DNA of 32,003 nucleotides from an uncultured Methylococcaceae bacterium (GTDB taxonomy: Bacteria > Pseudomonadota > Gammaproteobacteria > Methylococcales > Methylococcaceae). Under the pieces are notes generated by a model. The model was not told the origin of the DNA. It did not search any database and worked only from the letters and a program-made list of their open reading frames with translations. The stretch spans positions 1 through 32,003 of the forward strand of contig CAIWDB010000464.1 of assembly GCA_903911305.1 (NCBI GenBank), in the 5' to 3' direction. Below, piece by piece: positions 8,759 to 17,797 of the stretch. The translations under genes and the position numbers were made by a program. The first letter of the stretch is position 1, and each line of letters begins with the position of its first letter.

Positions 8759-8944
8759 CAAATCAGATCTAAGCGCGATTTTGCCACTCAAGTTTTTAGG
8801 GAGTAATATAATTGCAAAGCACATCCAAAACGGGAAGCGCGACATTACCATCACCACAATAATATTTGCCTCAGGCAAAAATCCTGTCATTCACGCCCTG
8901 TTGTTTCAATGGCAATCCATGCCTAACGAATCAGGAAAACAGGC

Positions 8945-11900
8945 TTGACCCTATTCCACATACCCACCGCCTTTCTGATAGTCGGCTTGCTCTATTTTGT
9001 CATGCCGACCGTGACCTGGGTTGTCTTGTCGAGTCGCCGTTCTCCGGCTGTGGCCCTTTGGTGCGGCGGCGACATTTCATTTGGGATAGGTGTCATATTG
9101 TTGGGGCTGCGAGGCCACGTCCCTGAATGGGCCACTTTCCCACTCGCCAACCTACTGATGTTCATAGCCGTTTCGATGCGAATCCAGTCATTGAGCCTAG
9201 ACTTGGCAATGCCATGGCGAACGATGTGGATGGCGCTTGCCGCTTTGTTATACGTGCTGGGTTTTGAGGGCATCCGGCGAGGTTTAGGCGATGCCTTGCT
9301 GCGCTTGCAATACACTCAATCCATCTGGGTCGTTATGTATGGGTGCATGGCTGTTCTCGCTTGGCGCATCAACCACTTGGAGCGAAGCCGCAGCGCCCGC
9401 TGGATTGCCGGGGTTTTATTGCTGCTGGTAGTTGCGTTTGTATATTCTTTGATCAGGCTGTCAATCGGCTTATCCCCTCCTGACCCGCTAAATTCAAGCC
9501 CGAGTAATATTTTTTTGGCCCTTGCCGGTATCCTAGCCGCAGTGATTGGCAATATCGCCTATGTGGGACTGGCGTTCGATCGCTCCCAACGCCAAACTGC
9601 CGAAGCTGAAAGACAATATCACGCCATCATCGAAACCACCGTGGATGGTTTTTACTCTTGCGATGTGGATGGACGTTTGACCGATATCAACCGGGCATTC
9701 TGTGACATGCTGGGATACACTCGGGAGGAACTGCTGTGCATGAAAGTCCACGATGTCGAAGCCAAAGAAACCGCTGTTGAAATGGCTGAACATGTTCAGC
9801 ATATCTTGAAAAAGGGTTCTGACCGTTTCGAGACTCGATACCGTTGCAAAGATGGGCGATTATTGAATGTAGAACTCAGCGTTAACTTTCTGCCTACTAA
9901 TGCCGTTAAATTTCAGATATTTACCCGCGACATCACCGAGCGCAAGCGGATGGAGCATGAGCTAAGCGACAGCGAAGCCCGCTACCGCAGTTATTTTGAA
10001 CTGCCATTAACGGGGCGCGCCGTCACTTCGCCAAGTAAAGGCTGGCTGGATGTCAATGCCACACTTTGCGACATGCTGGGCTATACCAAAGCCGAATTGA
10101 CCCAGATGAATTGGACGGAACTCACCCATCCCGATGATTTGGCGGCTGATTTGGCCCTGTTCAAGCGAGCCATGGATGGCGAGATCAATGGCTATACCTT
10201 GGAAAAACGCTTCATCCACAAAGACGGACATAATGTTCATACCCACCTAGCCGTCCATTGCTTGCGCAAAACCGACCAATCGGTGGATTATTTTGTCGCG
10301 TTGATTTTAGACATAACGGAGCAAAAGCGAGCCGAACAGGCGTTGCGTGACAGCAACGCCCGTTACGATGAACTGGTCCGTCGCATTCCGGTCGGGGTCT
10401 ACACCCTGTGCTTGAATGCCGACGGGGAGGCCCGTTTTCTGTATGCCAGCGAGAAGTTCTGTCAGATGTTGGGTCTGACGGAACAAGAGGTGCTCCACGA
10501 TGCGGAATCCGTGCATGGTTTTATCCATCCCGATGATCGCGCATCTTTGGATGAGTCCAATCGAATCGCCGCACAAACCTTTGAACCTTTCCGTTGGGAA
10601 GGCCGCAGTCAGTTAAGGGGTGAAACGCGATGGCTTCGTATCGAATCCGACTCGACCGCACTGCCGAATGGCGACAGCTTGTGGAATGGAGTGGTCATCG
10701 ACATTACGGAACGCAAACAGGCGGAAGCGTCATTGCGCGAAAGCGAAATCCTCCTTCGCGAAGCTATTGAGTTTTCTCCAATACCATTGAACATTGCGGA
10801 TAATGACGGAAATATTCTGGTTGTCAATCGACAGTTTACCGAAAATTTTGGCTATACCCTCGACGATATTCCAACAATCGATACATGGATAACGCGCGCT
10901 TATCCCAATGTAGACTATCGCGCAGAAGTATTGGCACAATGGAATCAGGATGTCGTAACAGCCCTCCAAAATGGAACGGTCACCCCCAAGCGTGAATATA
11001 AAGTGACCAGCAAAAATGGCACTCAGTTCGATGTTGAAATTACGTCCAAATTTTTAGGCAATATTTCGGTTGTATCCTTTAATAACGTCACTGAGCGCAA
11101 CCAAACAGAGCGGGAACTTCGAGCGAGCAGGGAGGTTTTACGCGAGATGAGCCGCGTTGCCAAAGTGGGTGGTTGGAATCTGAATCTGAAGACCAATAAG
11201 CTGACTTGGACTGAGGAAGTCTACCGAATTCGTGAAGTGGACTCAAATTACCAGCCCCAATTGGAGGAGGGGGTTAATGCTTACCCGCCCGATGCCCGCA
11301 AAGTCCTGCGAGAGTCTATTGAACGTGCGGTGACACAAGGAGTGTCCTATGATCTTGAATTGCCGTTTATCACGGCCAAGGGCAATCACAGATGGGTTCG
11401 CACCATTGGTAACGTCGAACAGTCTGACGGTCAAGTCGTGCGACTTTATGGTGTTTTTCAGGACATCACCGAGCGCAAGACCAACGAACGGCAGTTGCTG
11501 CTGACTCAATTCGCGATGGAACAGTTCGCCGATGAGGTTTATATCATTCGCGATGACATCCATTTCCAATACGTCAATGACTCCGCCTGCCGAATGTTGG
11601 AGTATGGCCGCGAGGAACTTATGACCATGACAGTGCTGGACATTGACCCCTTCTTCAACAACATGGCCGAAGCCGCTGCGTGCTGGCAGGCGATAAAGGA
11701 CACCGGATCGATTTCGTCGGTGAGCCTGCACCGCTCCCGCAGTGGGCGCGTCTATCCTGTGGAAGTTCATAACAACTTCATCGAGTACGAAGGCGAGGGG
11801 TACGTTTGCAGTATCTGCCACGACATCACTGAACGCACGCAGGCAGAGAATGAAATCAAGCAGTTGGCCTTCTACGATTCGCTGACCCAATTGCCCAACC

Positions 11901-13162
11901 GAAGACTGCTGCTGGATCGTTTGCATCAAGCCATGGTGGCCTGTGTCCGCAGCAAACTCTATGGTGCGCTACTTTTCATCGACTTGGACAATTTCAAGAC
12001 GCTCAACGATACCCTAGGCCACGACCAAGGCGACCTTTTGCTGCAAGAAGTGGCAAGCCGCCTAGTCACCTGTGTGCGCGAGTGCGATACCGTGGCCCGA
12101 CTAGGGGGTGATGAATTCGTGGTGATGCTGATGGGCTTGGATGCTTGTCCCGGAGAAGCCGCCGCCCAATCGCAAAAAATCGGCACGAAAATTCTCGACA
12201 AGCTGAACCAAAAATATCAACTTACCGGACATGAACACTACTGTAGTGCAAGCATTGGAATCAATCTGTTCGACGGGCACAGTTTTTCGGTCAATGAATT
12301 ATTGAAACAGGCGGACATCGCCCTTTATCAGGCAAAATCCGACGGACGCAATACCTTGCGCTTCTTTGATCCCGAGATGCAGTCGTCAATGCTTGCGCGT
12401 GTCGCGCTGACCCATGATTTACGCCATGCCTTGGCAAAAAATCAATTCAAACTCTTCTGTCAGTCTGAGGTAGGTCACAACCAAAAAATCATTGGGGTCG
12501 AAGTGTTGTTGCGCTGGCAACATTCCGAACGAGGATTGATCCCGCCACACGACTTCATTCCTCTGGCAGAAGAAACCGGGTTGATCCAATCCATCGGGGA
12601 TTGGGTGTTGGAATCAGCCTGTACTTTCCTAAAATCATGGGAGAATAACCCTGTCCGGCAGGCTATGCATCTTGCCGTCAATATTAGTGCGCGTCAGTTC
12701 CATCAAGCCAATTTCGTTGACGGGTTACTTAAGATAGTGCGTGATACCCAAATTGATCCTAGCAAGCTGATGCTTGAACTCACCGAAAGTGTGGTACTGA
12801 GCGACCTGAACGATGCCGTCGCCAAAATGAACGCGCTTAAACAGATTGGGGTGCGCTTTTCTCTGGATGATTTCGGCACCGGCTATTCATCGCTGGCCTA
12901 TCTGACACGGCTGCCCTTCGATCAACTCAAGATTGATCGGTCATTTGTGCAAAACATCGGGGTAAAACCCACCGATGCGGTCATCATTCAAACCATCATT
13001 GTCATGGTGGGTCAGCTTGGAATTGATGTCATTGCTGAAGGTGTGGAGACAGAGGCCCAACGTGATTATCTCTATCAACAGGGTTGCCCGGTCTGCCAAG
13101 GCTACTTATTCGGAAAGCCAATACCATTGGAAGATTTTAGTGACAGCTTATTGTCAGCCTAA
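8945..13162 (+). CDS. Membrane-bound c-di-GMP protein: 7TM sensor, six PAS domains, GGDEF and EAL
   Basis: A 1405-residue signalling protein. Residues 1-215 hold about seven hydrophobic helices (a MASE-like sensor). Six PAS units follow (about 221, 345, 473, 602, 733 and 855), each closing with a DITERK-like PAC end. The diguanylate cyclase domain (about 967-1130) has an intact GGDEF and an RECD inhibitory site five residues before it, so product inhibition is expected. The phosphodiesterase domain (about 1150-1402) has EVLLRW in place of EALLRW but keeps ELTES, DDFGTGYSSL, LKIDRSF and EGVE, so activity is plausible. Both c-di-GMP synthesis and breakdown are possible. The start is TTG: a stop lies just upstream in frame and AGGA is 8 bases before, while the next ATG would cut into the first helix. 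It overlaps the convergent zinc-ribbon gene by 9 bases. Confidence 0.95.
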   Translation: MTLFHIPTAFLIVGLLYFVMPTVTWVVLSSRRSPAVALWCGGDISFGIGVILLGLRGHVPEWATFPLANLLMFIAVSMRIQSLSLDLAMPWRTMWMALAALLYVLGFEGIRRGLGDALLRLQYTQSIWVVMYGCMAVLAWRINHLERSRSARWIAGVLLLLVVAFVYSLIRLSIGLSPPDPLNSSPSNIFLALAGILAAVIGNIAYVGLAFDRSQRQTAEAERQYHAIIETTVDGFYSCDVDGRLTDINRAFCDMLGYTREELLCMKVHDVEAKETAVEMAEHVQHILKKGSDRFETRYRCKDGRLLNVELSVNFLPTNAVKFQIFTRDITERKRMEHELSDSEARYRSYFELPLTGRAVTSPSKGWLDVNATLCDMLGYTKAELTQMNWTELTHPDDLAADLALFKRAMDGEINGYTLEKRFIHKDGHNVHTHLAVHCLRKTDQSVDYFVALILDITEQKRAEQALRDSNARYDELVRRIPVGVYTLCLNADGEARFLYASEKFCQMLGLTEQEVLHDAESVHGFIHPDDRASLDESNRIAAQTFEPFRWEGRSQLRGETRWLRIESDSTALPNGDSLWNGVVIDITERKQAEASLRESEILLREAIEFSPIPLNIADNDGNILVVNRQFTENFGYTLDDIPTIDTWITRAYPNVDYRAEVLAQWNQDVVTALQNGTVTPKREYKVTSKNGTQFDVEITSKFLGNISVVSFNNVTERNQTERELRASREVLREMSRVAKVGGWNLNLKTNKLTWTEEVYRIREVDSNYQPQLEEGVNAYPPDARKVLRESIERAVTQGVSYDLELPFITAKGNHRWVRTIGNVEQSDGQVVRLYGVFQDITERKTNERQLLLTQFAMEQFADEVYIIRDDIHFQYVNDSACRMLEYGREELMTMTVLDIDPFFNNMAEAAACWQAIKDTGSISSVSLHRSRSGRVYPVEVHNNFIEYEGEGYVCSICHDITERTQAENEIKQLAFYDSLTQLPNRRLLLDRLHQAMVACVRSKLYGALLFIDLDNFKTLNDTLGHDQGDLLLQEVASRLVTCVRECDTVARLGGDEFVVMLMGLDACPGEAAAQSQKIGTKILDKLNQKYQLTGHEHYCSASIGINLFDGHSFSVNELLKQADIALYQAKSDGRNTLRFFDPEMQSSMLARVALTHDLRHALAKNQFKLFCQSEVGHNQKIIGVEVLLRWQHSERGLIPPHDFIPLAEETGLIQSIGDWVLESACTFLKSWENNPVRQAMHLAVNISARQFHQANFVDGLLKIVRDTQIDPSKLMLELTESVVLSDLNDAVAKMNALKQIGVRFSLDDFGTGYSSLAYLTRLPFDQLKIDRSFVQNIGVKPTDAVIIQTIIVMVGQLGIDVIAEGVETEAQRDYLYQQGCPVCQGYLFGKPIPLEDFSDSLLSA

Positions 13163-13657
13163 CAGCCCACCGGCTTTTTTCCATTCCGCCAAATGCAAAA
13201 ATTCGCCGCTGTCCAGCCAGTCGCCATGATTGATGCAACGGTCAAGCACTACGCCGCTACGATGGCCGAAGCTTTGCCGACTCATCATCTGCTTACAGAC
13301 CGGACATTTACGGTAAACGACTGTTTCAGGCCGATAAAGTTCTTTATGCAGATTTTCCAATAATTCGCGGTGCATGGCATAGACTGGGCCAACCACTTGG
13401 TCAAGCAGAAAACCAATGCCGCCGGGTGGAAAGAACAATCCTCCGCAGTGGGGGCAACGGTCAACACTACTGACTGGTTTGGTCGTCAGTTCTAACAATT
13501 CCAATGGAGCTTGGCAACACGGGCAAAGCCTTTCGGTTTCCCGATGCTTTACCGAAAAGCCGATAACCCCTTTTAAATCCACAGGGTTATGGGCATTGCA
13601 ATATTCGCAGACAGTGGAGTTGGCGGGTAGCACCGCGCCGCAGGAGGAACAATTCAT
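13154..13657 (-). CDS. Zinc-ribbon protein (TFIIB-type zinc finger domains)
   Basis: A 167-residue soluble protein with three cysteine knuckle sets: CSSC/CEYC at the start, CPCC/CPHC in the middle (with GGLFF, the zf-TFIIB signature), and CPVC with a later C-x-NH in DRCINHGDWLDSGEF. The repeated C-x2-C ... HCGG/H-G-W-L-D pattern is that of zf-TFIIB-like proteins of unknown function found in many Proteobacteria. It likely binds structural zinc; any nucleic-acid role is a guess. It lies 38 bases downstream of the AI-2E-like permease on the same strand and may be cotranscribed with it. Its end overlaps the c-di-GMP protein tail by 9 bases. Confidence 0.85.
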   Translation of the reverse strand: MNCSSCGAVLPANSTVCEYCNAHNPVDLKGVIGFSVKHRETERLCPCCQAPLELLELTTKPVSSVDRCPHCGGLFFPPGGIGFLLDQVVGPVYAMHRELLENLHKELYRPETVVYRKCPVCKQMMSRQSFGHRSGVVLDRCINHGDWLDSGEFLHLAEWKKAGGLLG

Positions 13658-13695
13658 AGCATGTATTTTTGTCGATCATTCATTGTCAAACCCAC

Positions 13696-14760
13696 TCACG
13701 AAGCACGGTCTTGATTCAGCCAATCCATGAAAAGGGTATAAGCCACGGCAAGCAAGGTTGCACCGATGAACATGCCCATAAAACCCCAAGCCAGCAAACC
13801 ACCAATAACCCCGGTGAATATCACAAGCAGTGGCAAATTGCTGCCTTTGCTGATGAAATACGGTTTGATAAAGTTGTCAATGACATTGATGAATATGCCC
13901 CAACCCACGGTAAAAATAGCCCATCCTTGGTGATCGTGATAGCCCAACCAGAACGCTGTTGGAATCCATACCAGACCAGTGCCAATCTGTAATAAAGCCG
14001 TGATGAAGCACAAAGTACCTAATAGGGCATAGATCGAAATGCCGGCAATGGCAAAGCCAAAACCCGATAATGCTGCTTGAATGGCCGCCGTTCCGATCAC
14101 CCCCAGTGATACTCCGCGAATGGTATGCTCGGCCACATCAATGACTGATGCGGTTTTTGCGTTGGCAATGCGACAGGCAAATTTCCTAATTATATGAGCG
14201 CCATCCTCGGCATGGACATACATCATACCGGCAATCAGCGTGGCCAGAATGATTTCCAACATGGTGATTGCGAAACCTGCCCCTTGTGATAACAACCATT
14301 TTGCCGATTGCATGAGGAGTGGTCTGATTTTGTCGGTATCCATATTGGCATTTTCTATGCCTTGTTCCCAAGCTTGGGTAAGTCTATCTCCAAACATCGG
14401 GATTTTTGCCAACCAAGATGGAGGGTCCCCTGGTTTCAGCCAAGAAGTGTCGTTGGCGAGGTTTTCCAAGATAGGAATACTGTCAAGCAATTTGCCCGCC
14501 CCCAACCCAAGCGGAACAACGACTATCATGATGGTGATAATAGTCATTAATATCGCTGCCAATTTCCGGCGATTGCCCAAAGCATTCGACAAATATATAT
14601 AAAGAGGCCAAAGCGACACGCACAGCACAGTTCCCCCAAAAATCGCGCCAATGAAAGGTTGGGCTATTTTTAGGCAGGTCAATAGTAATAAGGCAATGAT
14701 TAGTAGAGCCAATGCCTTTTCAATGACAGTATGCTCTTTATTCGTGGTTGTCCCATTCAT
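13696..14760 (-). CDS. AI-2E family (PerM/UPF0118) membrane transporter
   Basis: A 354-residue inner-membrane protein with about eight hydrophobic segments. There is an N-terminal pair (ALALLIIALLLLTCLKIAQP and IGAIFGGTVLCVSLWPLYI). A soluble helical section in the middle is followed by a C-terminal bundle containing the family's P-x-x-x-x-x-I-D-N-x-I-K-P-type stretch (FINVIDNFIKPYFISKG). Members include the AI-2 exporter TqsA and sodium-proton antiporters, so the substrate cannot be assigned. The ATG is preceded by GGAGA at 9 bases. It is divergent from the TldD-like gene. Confidence 0.9.
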   Translation of the reverse strand: MNGTTTNKEHTVIEKALALLIIALLLLTCLKIAQPFIGAIFGGTVLCVSLWPLYIYLSNALGNRRKLAAILMTIITIMIVVVPLGLGAGKLLDSIPILENLANDTSWLKPGDPPSWLAKIPMFGDRLTQAWEQGIENANMDTDKIRPLLMQSAKWLLSQGAGFAITMLEIILATLIAGMMYVHAEDGAHIIRKFACRIANAKTASVIDVAEHTIRGVSLGVIGTAAIQAALSGFGFAIAGISIYALLGTLCFITALLQIGTGLVWIPTAFWLGYHDHQGWAIFTVGWGIFINVIDNFIKPYFISKGSNLPLLVIFTGVIGGLLAWGFMGMFIGATLLAVAYTLFMDWLNQDRAS

Positions 14761-14853
14761 ACTTGTATTCTCCAGTCTGGAAATATTGATTGGAAAGTTT
14801 GTGGAAAAGAGGGGGCAGTTGGTTGGCTGTGAGCGACTGGATCAGCACGGTTA

Positions 14854-16419
14854 GTGCCCATAATCTATATTATGTATCCTATGGTACACTTTGGTAAGCT
14901 AAAATCAACCGATAACGTCTCAGTCATGGTCACTTCATCAGATACAGAGAGACTCACCCTCGCGTTTAATCCAAACTACTCTGAATTCGACATTCACCAA
15001 GGATTGGGTTGGATTGCCGGCGAAGCAGATTGGGTAGGGTTGCGTTTTGTACAAGAATATACCCAAAATCGTAGCATTCGCAATCAGCGCCCAGATCAAA
15101 ATTTATTTAGGATAGAGCGCGGAGTCATGGTGGAAGCCATGATAGATGGGCAAATCGCCTATGCCGGCACGAGCGACCTGTCCAAGCCAGGACTGCGTGA
15201 AGCTTGCCGTAGGGCAGTGCAACTGGCAATGGCAAGCGCAGACTCCAAGGTGTTTGGATTTTCCACCATGCAAAGGCCGCCCAATCAAGGGCGTTTTGTC
15301 AGCCCGCGTTTGCAAGGATTGGATTCTCTAAGTTTGACCGAATTTACCAGCAAATTGATTGATGCCTGTCGCCATATGCAGGTGTCTGACAAAATTGTAA
15401 ATGCCACCGCCGAAACTACGCTAGTGGAAAGCCACTGCCAATATGCCAGCACCAACGGGTCCAATATTGACCAGCAGTTTTTGTTGGTTTCCGCGAATTT
15501 TGCCGTCACTGCCAAAGACGGGTCAATTACCCAGCGTCGTTCGCTGAATGGCCCGGTGGCTAATTGTAGCCAGGCAGGTTTGGAATATTTCAACTTCGAT
15601 GCGATCTTTGCCGATTGCGAACGGGTCGCGCGTCAAGCCTTGGAACTCCTTGATGCGGATAATTGTCCTTGTGAAATTTTAGACTTGATACTGGCTCCAG
15701 ACCAAATGTTGCTTCAGATTCATGAGACCATCGGCCACCCTCTGGAATTGGATCGAATACTAGGCGATGAGCGCAATTACGCCGGCTGGAGTTTCGTCAA
15801 GCCTTGCGATTTCGGCAGACTTCAGTATGGGACGAATCTGATGAACGTCACGTTTGATCCGGGTTTAAACGGAGAGTTTGCCAGTTATGGCTTCGACGAT
15901 TGCGGCAATCGTGCCACTCGCGAATACTTAATCAAGGACGGCCTATTGCTGCGCGGCTTGGGAAGTTTGGAGAGCCAAGCTCGATCAGGCATAGCCGGTG
16001 TCGCCAATTTTCGCGCTTCGAGTTGGAACCGTGCCCCGGTGGACCGGATGGCGAACGTTAATCTAGCGCCCGGTTCCAGCAATCTGGAAGCCATGGTTGC
16101 TGCGGTTAAGCGTGGAATTTACATGGAGTCCAATATTTCGTGGTCGATTGACGATTACCGCAACAAATTCCAATTTGGCTGTGAATATGCGCGATTGATT
16201 GAGGACGGACAATTCACCAAGGTATTGAAGAATCCCAATTATCGGGGTGTTACCGTGCCATTCTGGAATTCGCTGAAAATGGTTGGAGGGCCAGACGAAT
16301 GCCGGTCTTTTGGCACATCCTTCTGCGGCAAGGGTGAACCGAATCAAATGATCCGAGTGGGCCACGCCTCACCGCCCTGTTTATTCACCCAAGTGGAGGT
16401 GTTTGGAGGTGGGCAATGA
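14854..16419 (+). CDS. TldD-like metallopeptidase (TldD/PmbA family), catalytic subunit
   Basis: TldD and TldE form a heterodimeric zinc protease that degrades unfolded peptides and matures microcin B17 and related peptides; TldD carries the zinc. Here HETIGHPLELDR around residue 292 gives the HExxxH motif, and the late CGKGEPNQ supplies the conserved metal-ligand cysteine region. The sequence is clearly divergent from E. coli TldD. Length (about 500) is slightly above normal because the GTG start at 14854 may be too early. ATGs at 14872, 14881 and 14926 are alternatives, and none has a clear ribosome site. The stop overlaps the next ATG (ATGA), showing tight coupling with the TldE-like partner. 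No peptide precursor gene is evident nearby. Confidence 0.88.
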   Translation: MPIIYIMYPMVHFGKLKSTDNVSVMVTSSDTERLTLAFNPNYSEFDIHQGLGWIAGEADWVGLRFVQEYTQNRSIRNQRPDQNLFRIERGVMVEAMIDGQIAYAGTSDLSKPGLREACRRAVQLAMASADSKVFGFSTMQRPPNQGRFVSPRLQGLDSLSLTEFTSKLIDACRHMQVSDKIVNATAETTLVESHCQYASTNGSNIDQQFLLVSANFAVTAKDGSITQRRSLNGPVANCSQAGLEYFNFDAIFADCERVARQALELLDADNCPCEILDLILAPDQMLLQIHETIGHPLELDRILGDERNYAGWSFVKPCDFGRLQYGTNLMNVTFDPGLNGEFASYGFDDCGNRATREYLIKDGLLLRGLGSLESQARSGIAGVANFRASSWNRAPVDRMANVNLAPGSSNLEAMVAAVKRGIYMESNISWSIDDYRNKFQFGCEYARLIEDGQFTKVLKNPNYRGVTVPFWNSLKMVGGPDECRSFGTSFCGKGEPNQMIRVGHASPPCLFTQVEVFGGGQ

Positions 16420-17780
16420 GTTTCATCGAAACAACCCGTATGCTTTTTGACCATGTCAGTCACGCCAGTTTTTCCGTATTGAAGCCGGGTGAAGCGTTGA
16501 ATCTAGACCTCTATGCGGAGGAACAAACCTACATTCGGTTTAATCGGGCGCAGATTCGCCAAGCCACAGCCGTTGCGCAGAGGAACCTAGGGGTGACCTT
16601 TCAGGGGGACGGCAGAACCATTCAATTTGCTGTCGATTTGACCGGGTCCTTGGAGCAGGATGCCGCCTTTGTCAGATCATTGCTCGAACGCGCCCGTGCT
16701 GAGGCAAGCGTGTTACCGGAAGACCCATTTCTGGTTCCCATAAAAAATAACGGAAGCAGCGATATCCAATACCAAGCCGATCATCCTTTCGAATCTGATT
16801 GGATCAAACAAATCATCTCTGCTGTCGAGGGTGTCGATTTCGCTGGGTTGTTGAGTAAGGGTCCGCAAATCAAAGCCGTTCGCAATTCGGCAGGACAAGA
16901 CCATTGGTTTTGCTCAGACTCCTTTTTCATTGATTATTCATTGTATACGGTCAATGCCTCCGGGGAAAACAAAGCGGTGAAAGACTTATACGCTGATCGC
17001 GCATGGAGTCTAGAACATTTTTGTAAAGCCATCGGGCATGGCAAGAATCAACTAGAATTGCTCAAGCGTTCTGCCCGAAGATTATCTGCTGGCGAATATC
17101 GGGTTTATCTGGCGCCGGCCGCCTTAGAATCCATAGTTGGAATTTTTTCATGGGGGGCGGTCAGCTATGATGCTTGGAAGAAAGGGCAATCTGGCCTGCA
17201 AAAGCTGATAGAAGGCAATGCCTTTTTTTCGGAAAAATTTAGCTTGCAAGAAAACTTTCGATTAGGCTTGGCCCCGCAGTTTAATAGCCTAGGCGAGTTG
17301 GCGCCCATGGAGTTGCCTATCATCCAGCAAGGCCAATTGAAAAATCTGTTGGTCAACTCGCGCACAGCGAAAGAATTCAAAATCCCCTCCAATGGAGCGG
17401 ATAACGTCGGCTGGAAAGGTGAAGGGCTGCGTTCGGCGGAAGTCAATGGAGGCGACTTGCCTGAAGCAAAGGTTTTGCAGCATTTGGATAACGGGATTTA
17501 CCTAAGCAACTTACATTATCTGAACTGGAGTGACCCACAAACTGCCCGACTCACTGGCATGACCCGCTATGCTTGCTTCTGGGTGGATCACGGCGAAATT
17601 GTTGCGCCTATTCATGATTTGCGCTTTGACGAAAGCCTGTACCGCATATTTGGCTCGTGCTTGGATGCCCTAACCGCTGAAACTCGATTGTTTCCATCCA
17701 CAGAAACTTATCAACGACGCGACCTAAGTGGCTGCAAAGTACCGGGAGCGATAGTCGATAACTTCAGATTCACTCTTTAG
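16416..17780 (+). CDS. TldE/PmbA-like partner subunit (TldD/PmbA family)
   Basis: A 454-residue protein of the same fold as the preceding gene but without an HExxxH motif, as expected for the TldE (PmbA) subunit, which contributes substrate-cleft residues and no zinc. Typical C-terminal family features are visible: YLAPAALESIVGIFSWGAVS, the LKNLLVNSRTAKEF turn, and YLSNLHYLNWSDPQTARLTG. The ATG overlaps the upstream stop by four bases and has an excellent GGAGGTG site, so 1:1 production with the TldD-like protein is expected. It ends 17 bases from the convergent HD-GYP gene, with no obvious terminator between them. Confidence 0.88.
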   Translation: MSFIETTRMLFDHVSHASFSVLKPGEALNLDLYAEEQTYIRFNRAQIRQATAVAQRNLGVTFQGDGRTIQFAVDLTGSLEQDAAFVRSLLERARAEASVLPEDPFLVPIKNNGSSDIQYQADHPFESDWIKQIISAVEGVDFAGLLSKGPQIKAVRNSAGQDHWFCSDSFFIDYSLYTVNASGENKAVKDLYADRAWSLEHFCKAIGHGKNQLELLKRSARRLSAGEYRVYLAPAALESIVGIFSWGAVSYDAWKKGQSGLQKLIEGNAFFSEKFSLQENFRLGLAPQFNSLGELAPMELPIIQQGQLKNLLVNSRTAKEFKIPSNGADNVGWKGEGLRSAEVNGGDLPEAKVLQHLDNGIYLSNLHYLNWSDPQTARLTGMTRYACFWVDHGEIVAPIHDLRFDESLYRIFGSCLDALTAETRLFPSTETYQRRDLSGCKVPGAIVDNFRFTL

Positions 17781-17797
17781 CGCGATTTGCTTCCATC

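Noticed and set aside
8748-8948. Possible 66-residue gene between the nuclease and the GGDEF-EAL gene (TTGA overlap)
   Set aside because: The frame fits the gap and overlaps the next start, but the peptide shows no recognisable pattern and no ribosome site; I treat it as chance pending conservation data.
13154-13162. 9-base overlap of the EAL protein and the zinc-ribbon gene as an error
   Set aside because: Both ends are supported by complete domains; short convergent overlaps are common.
13669-13992. Plus-strand ORFs opposite the AI-2E-like, TldD-like and GH57 genes
   Set aside because: They are shadow frames of well-supported genes with no family features of their own.
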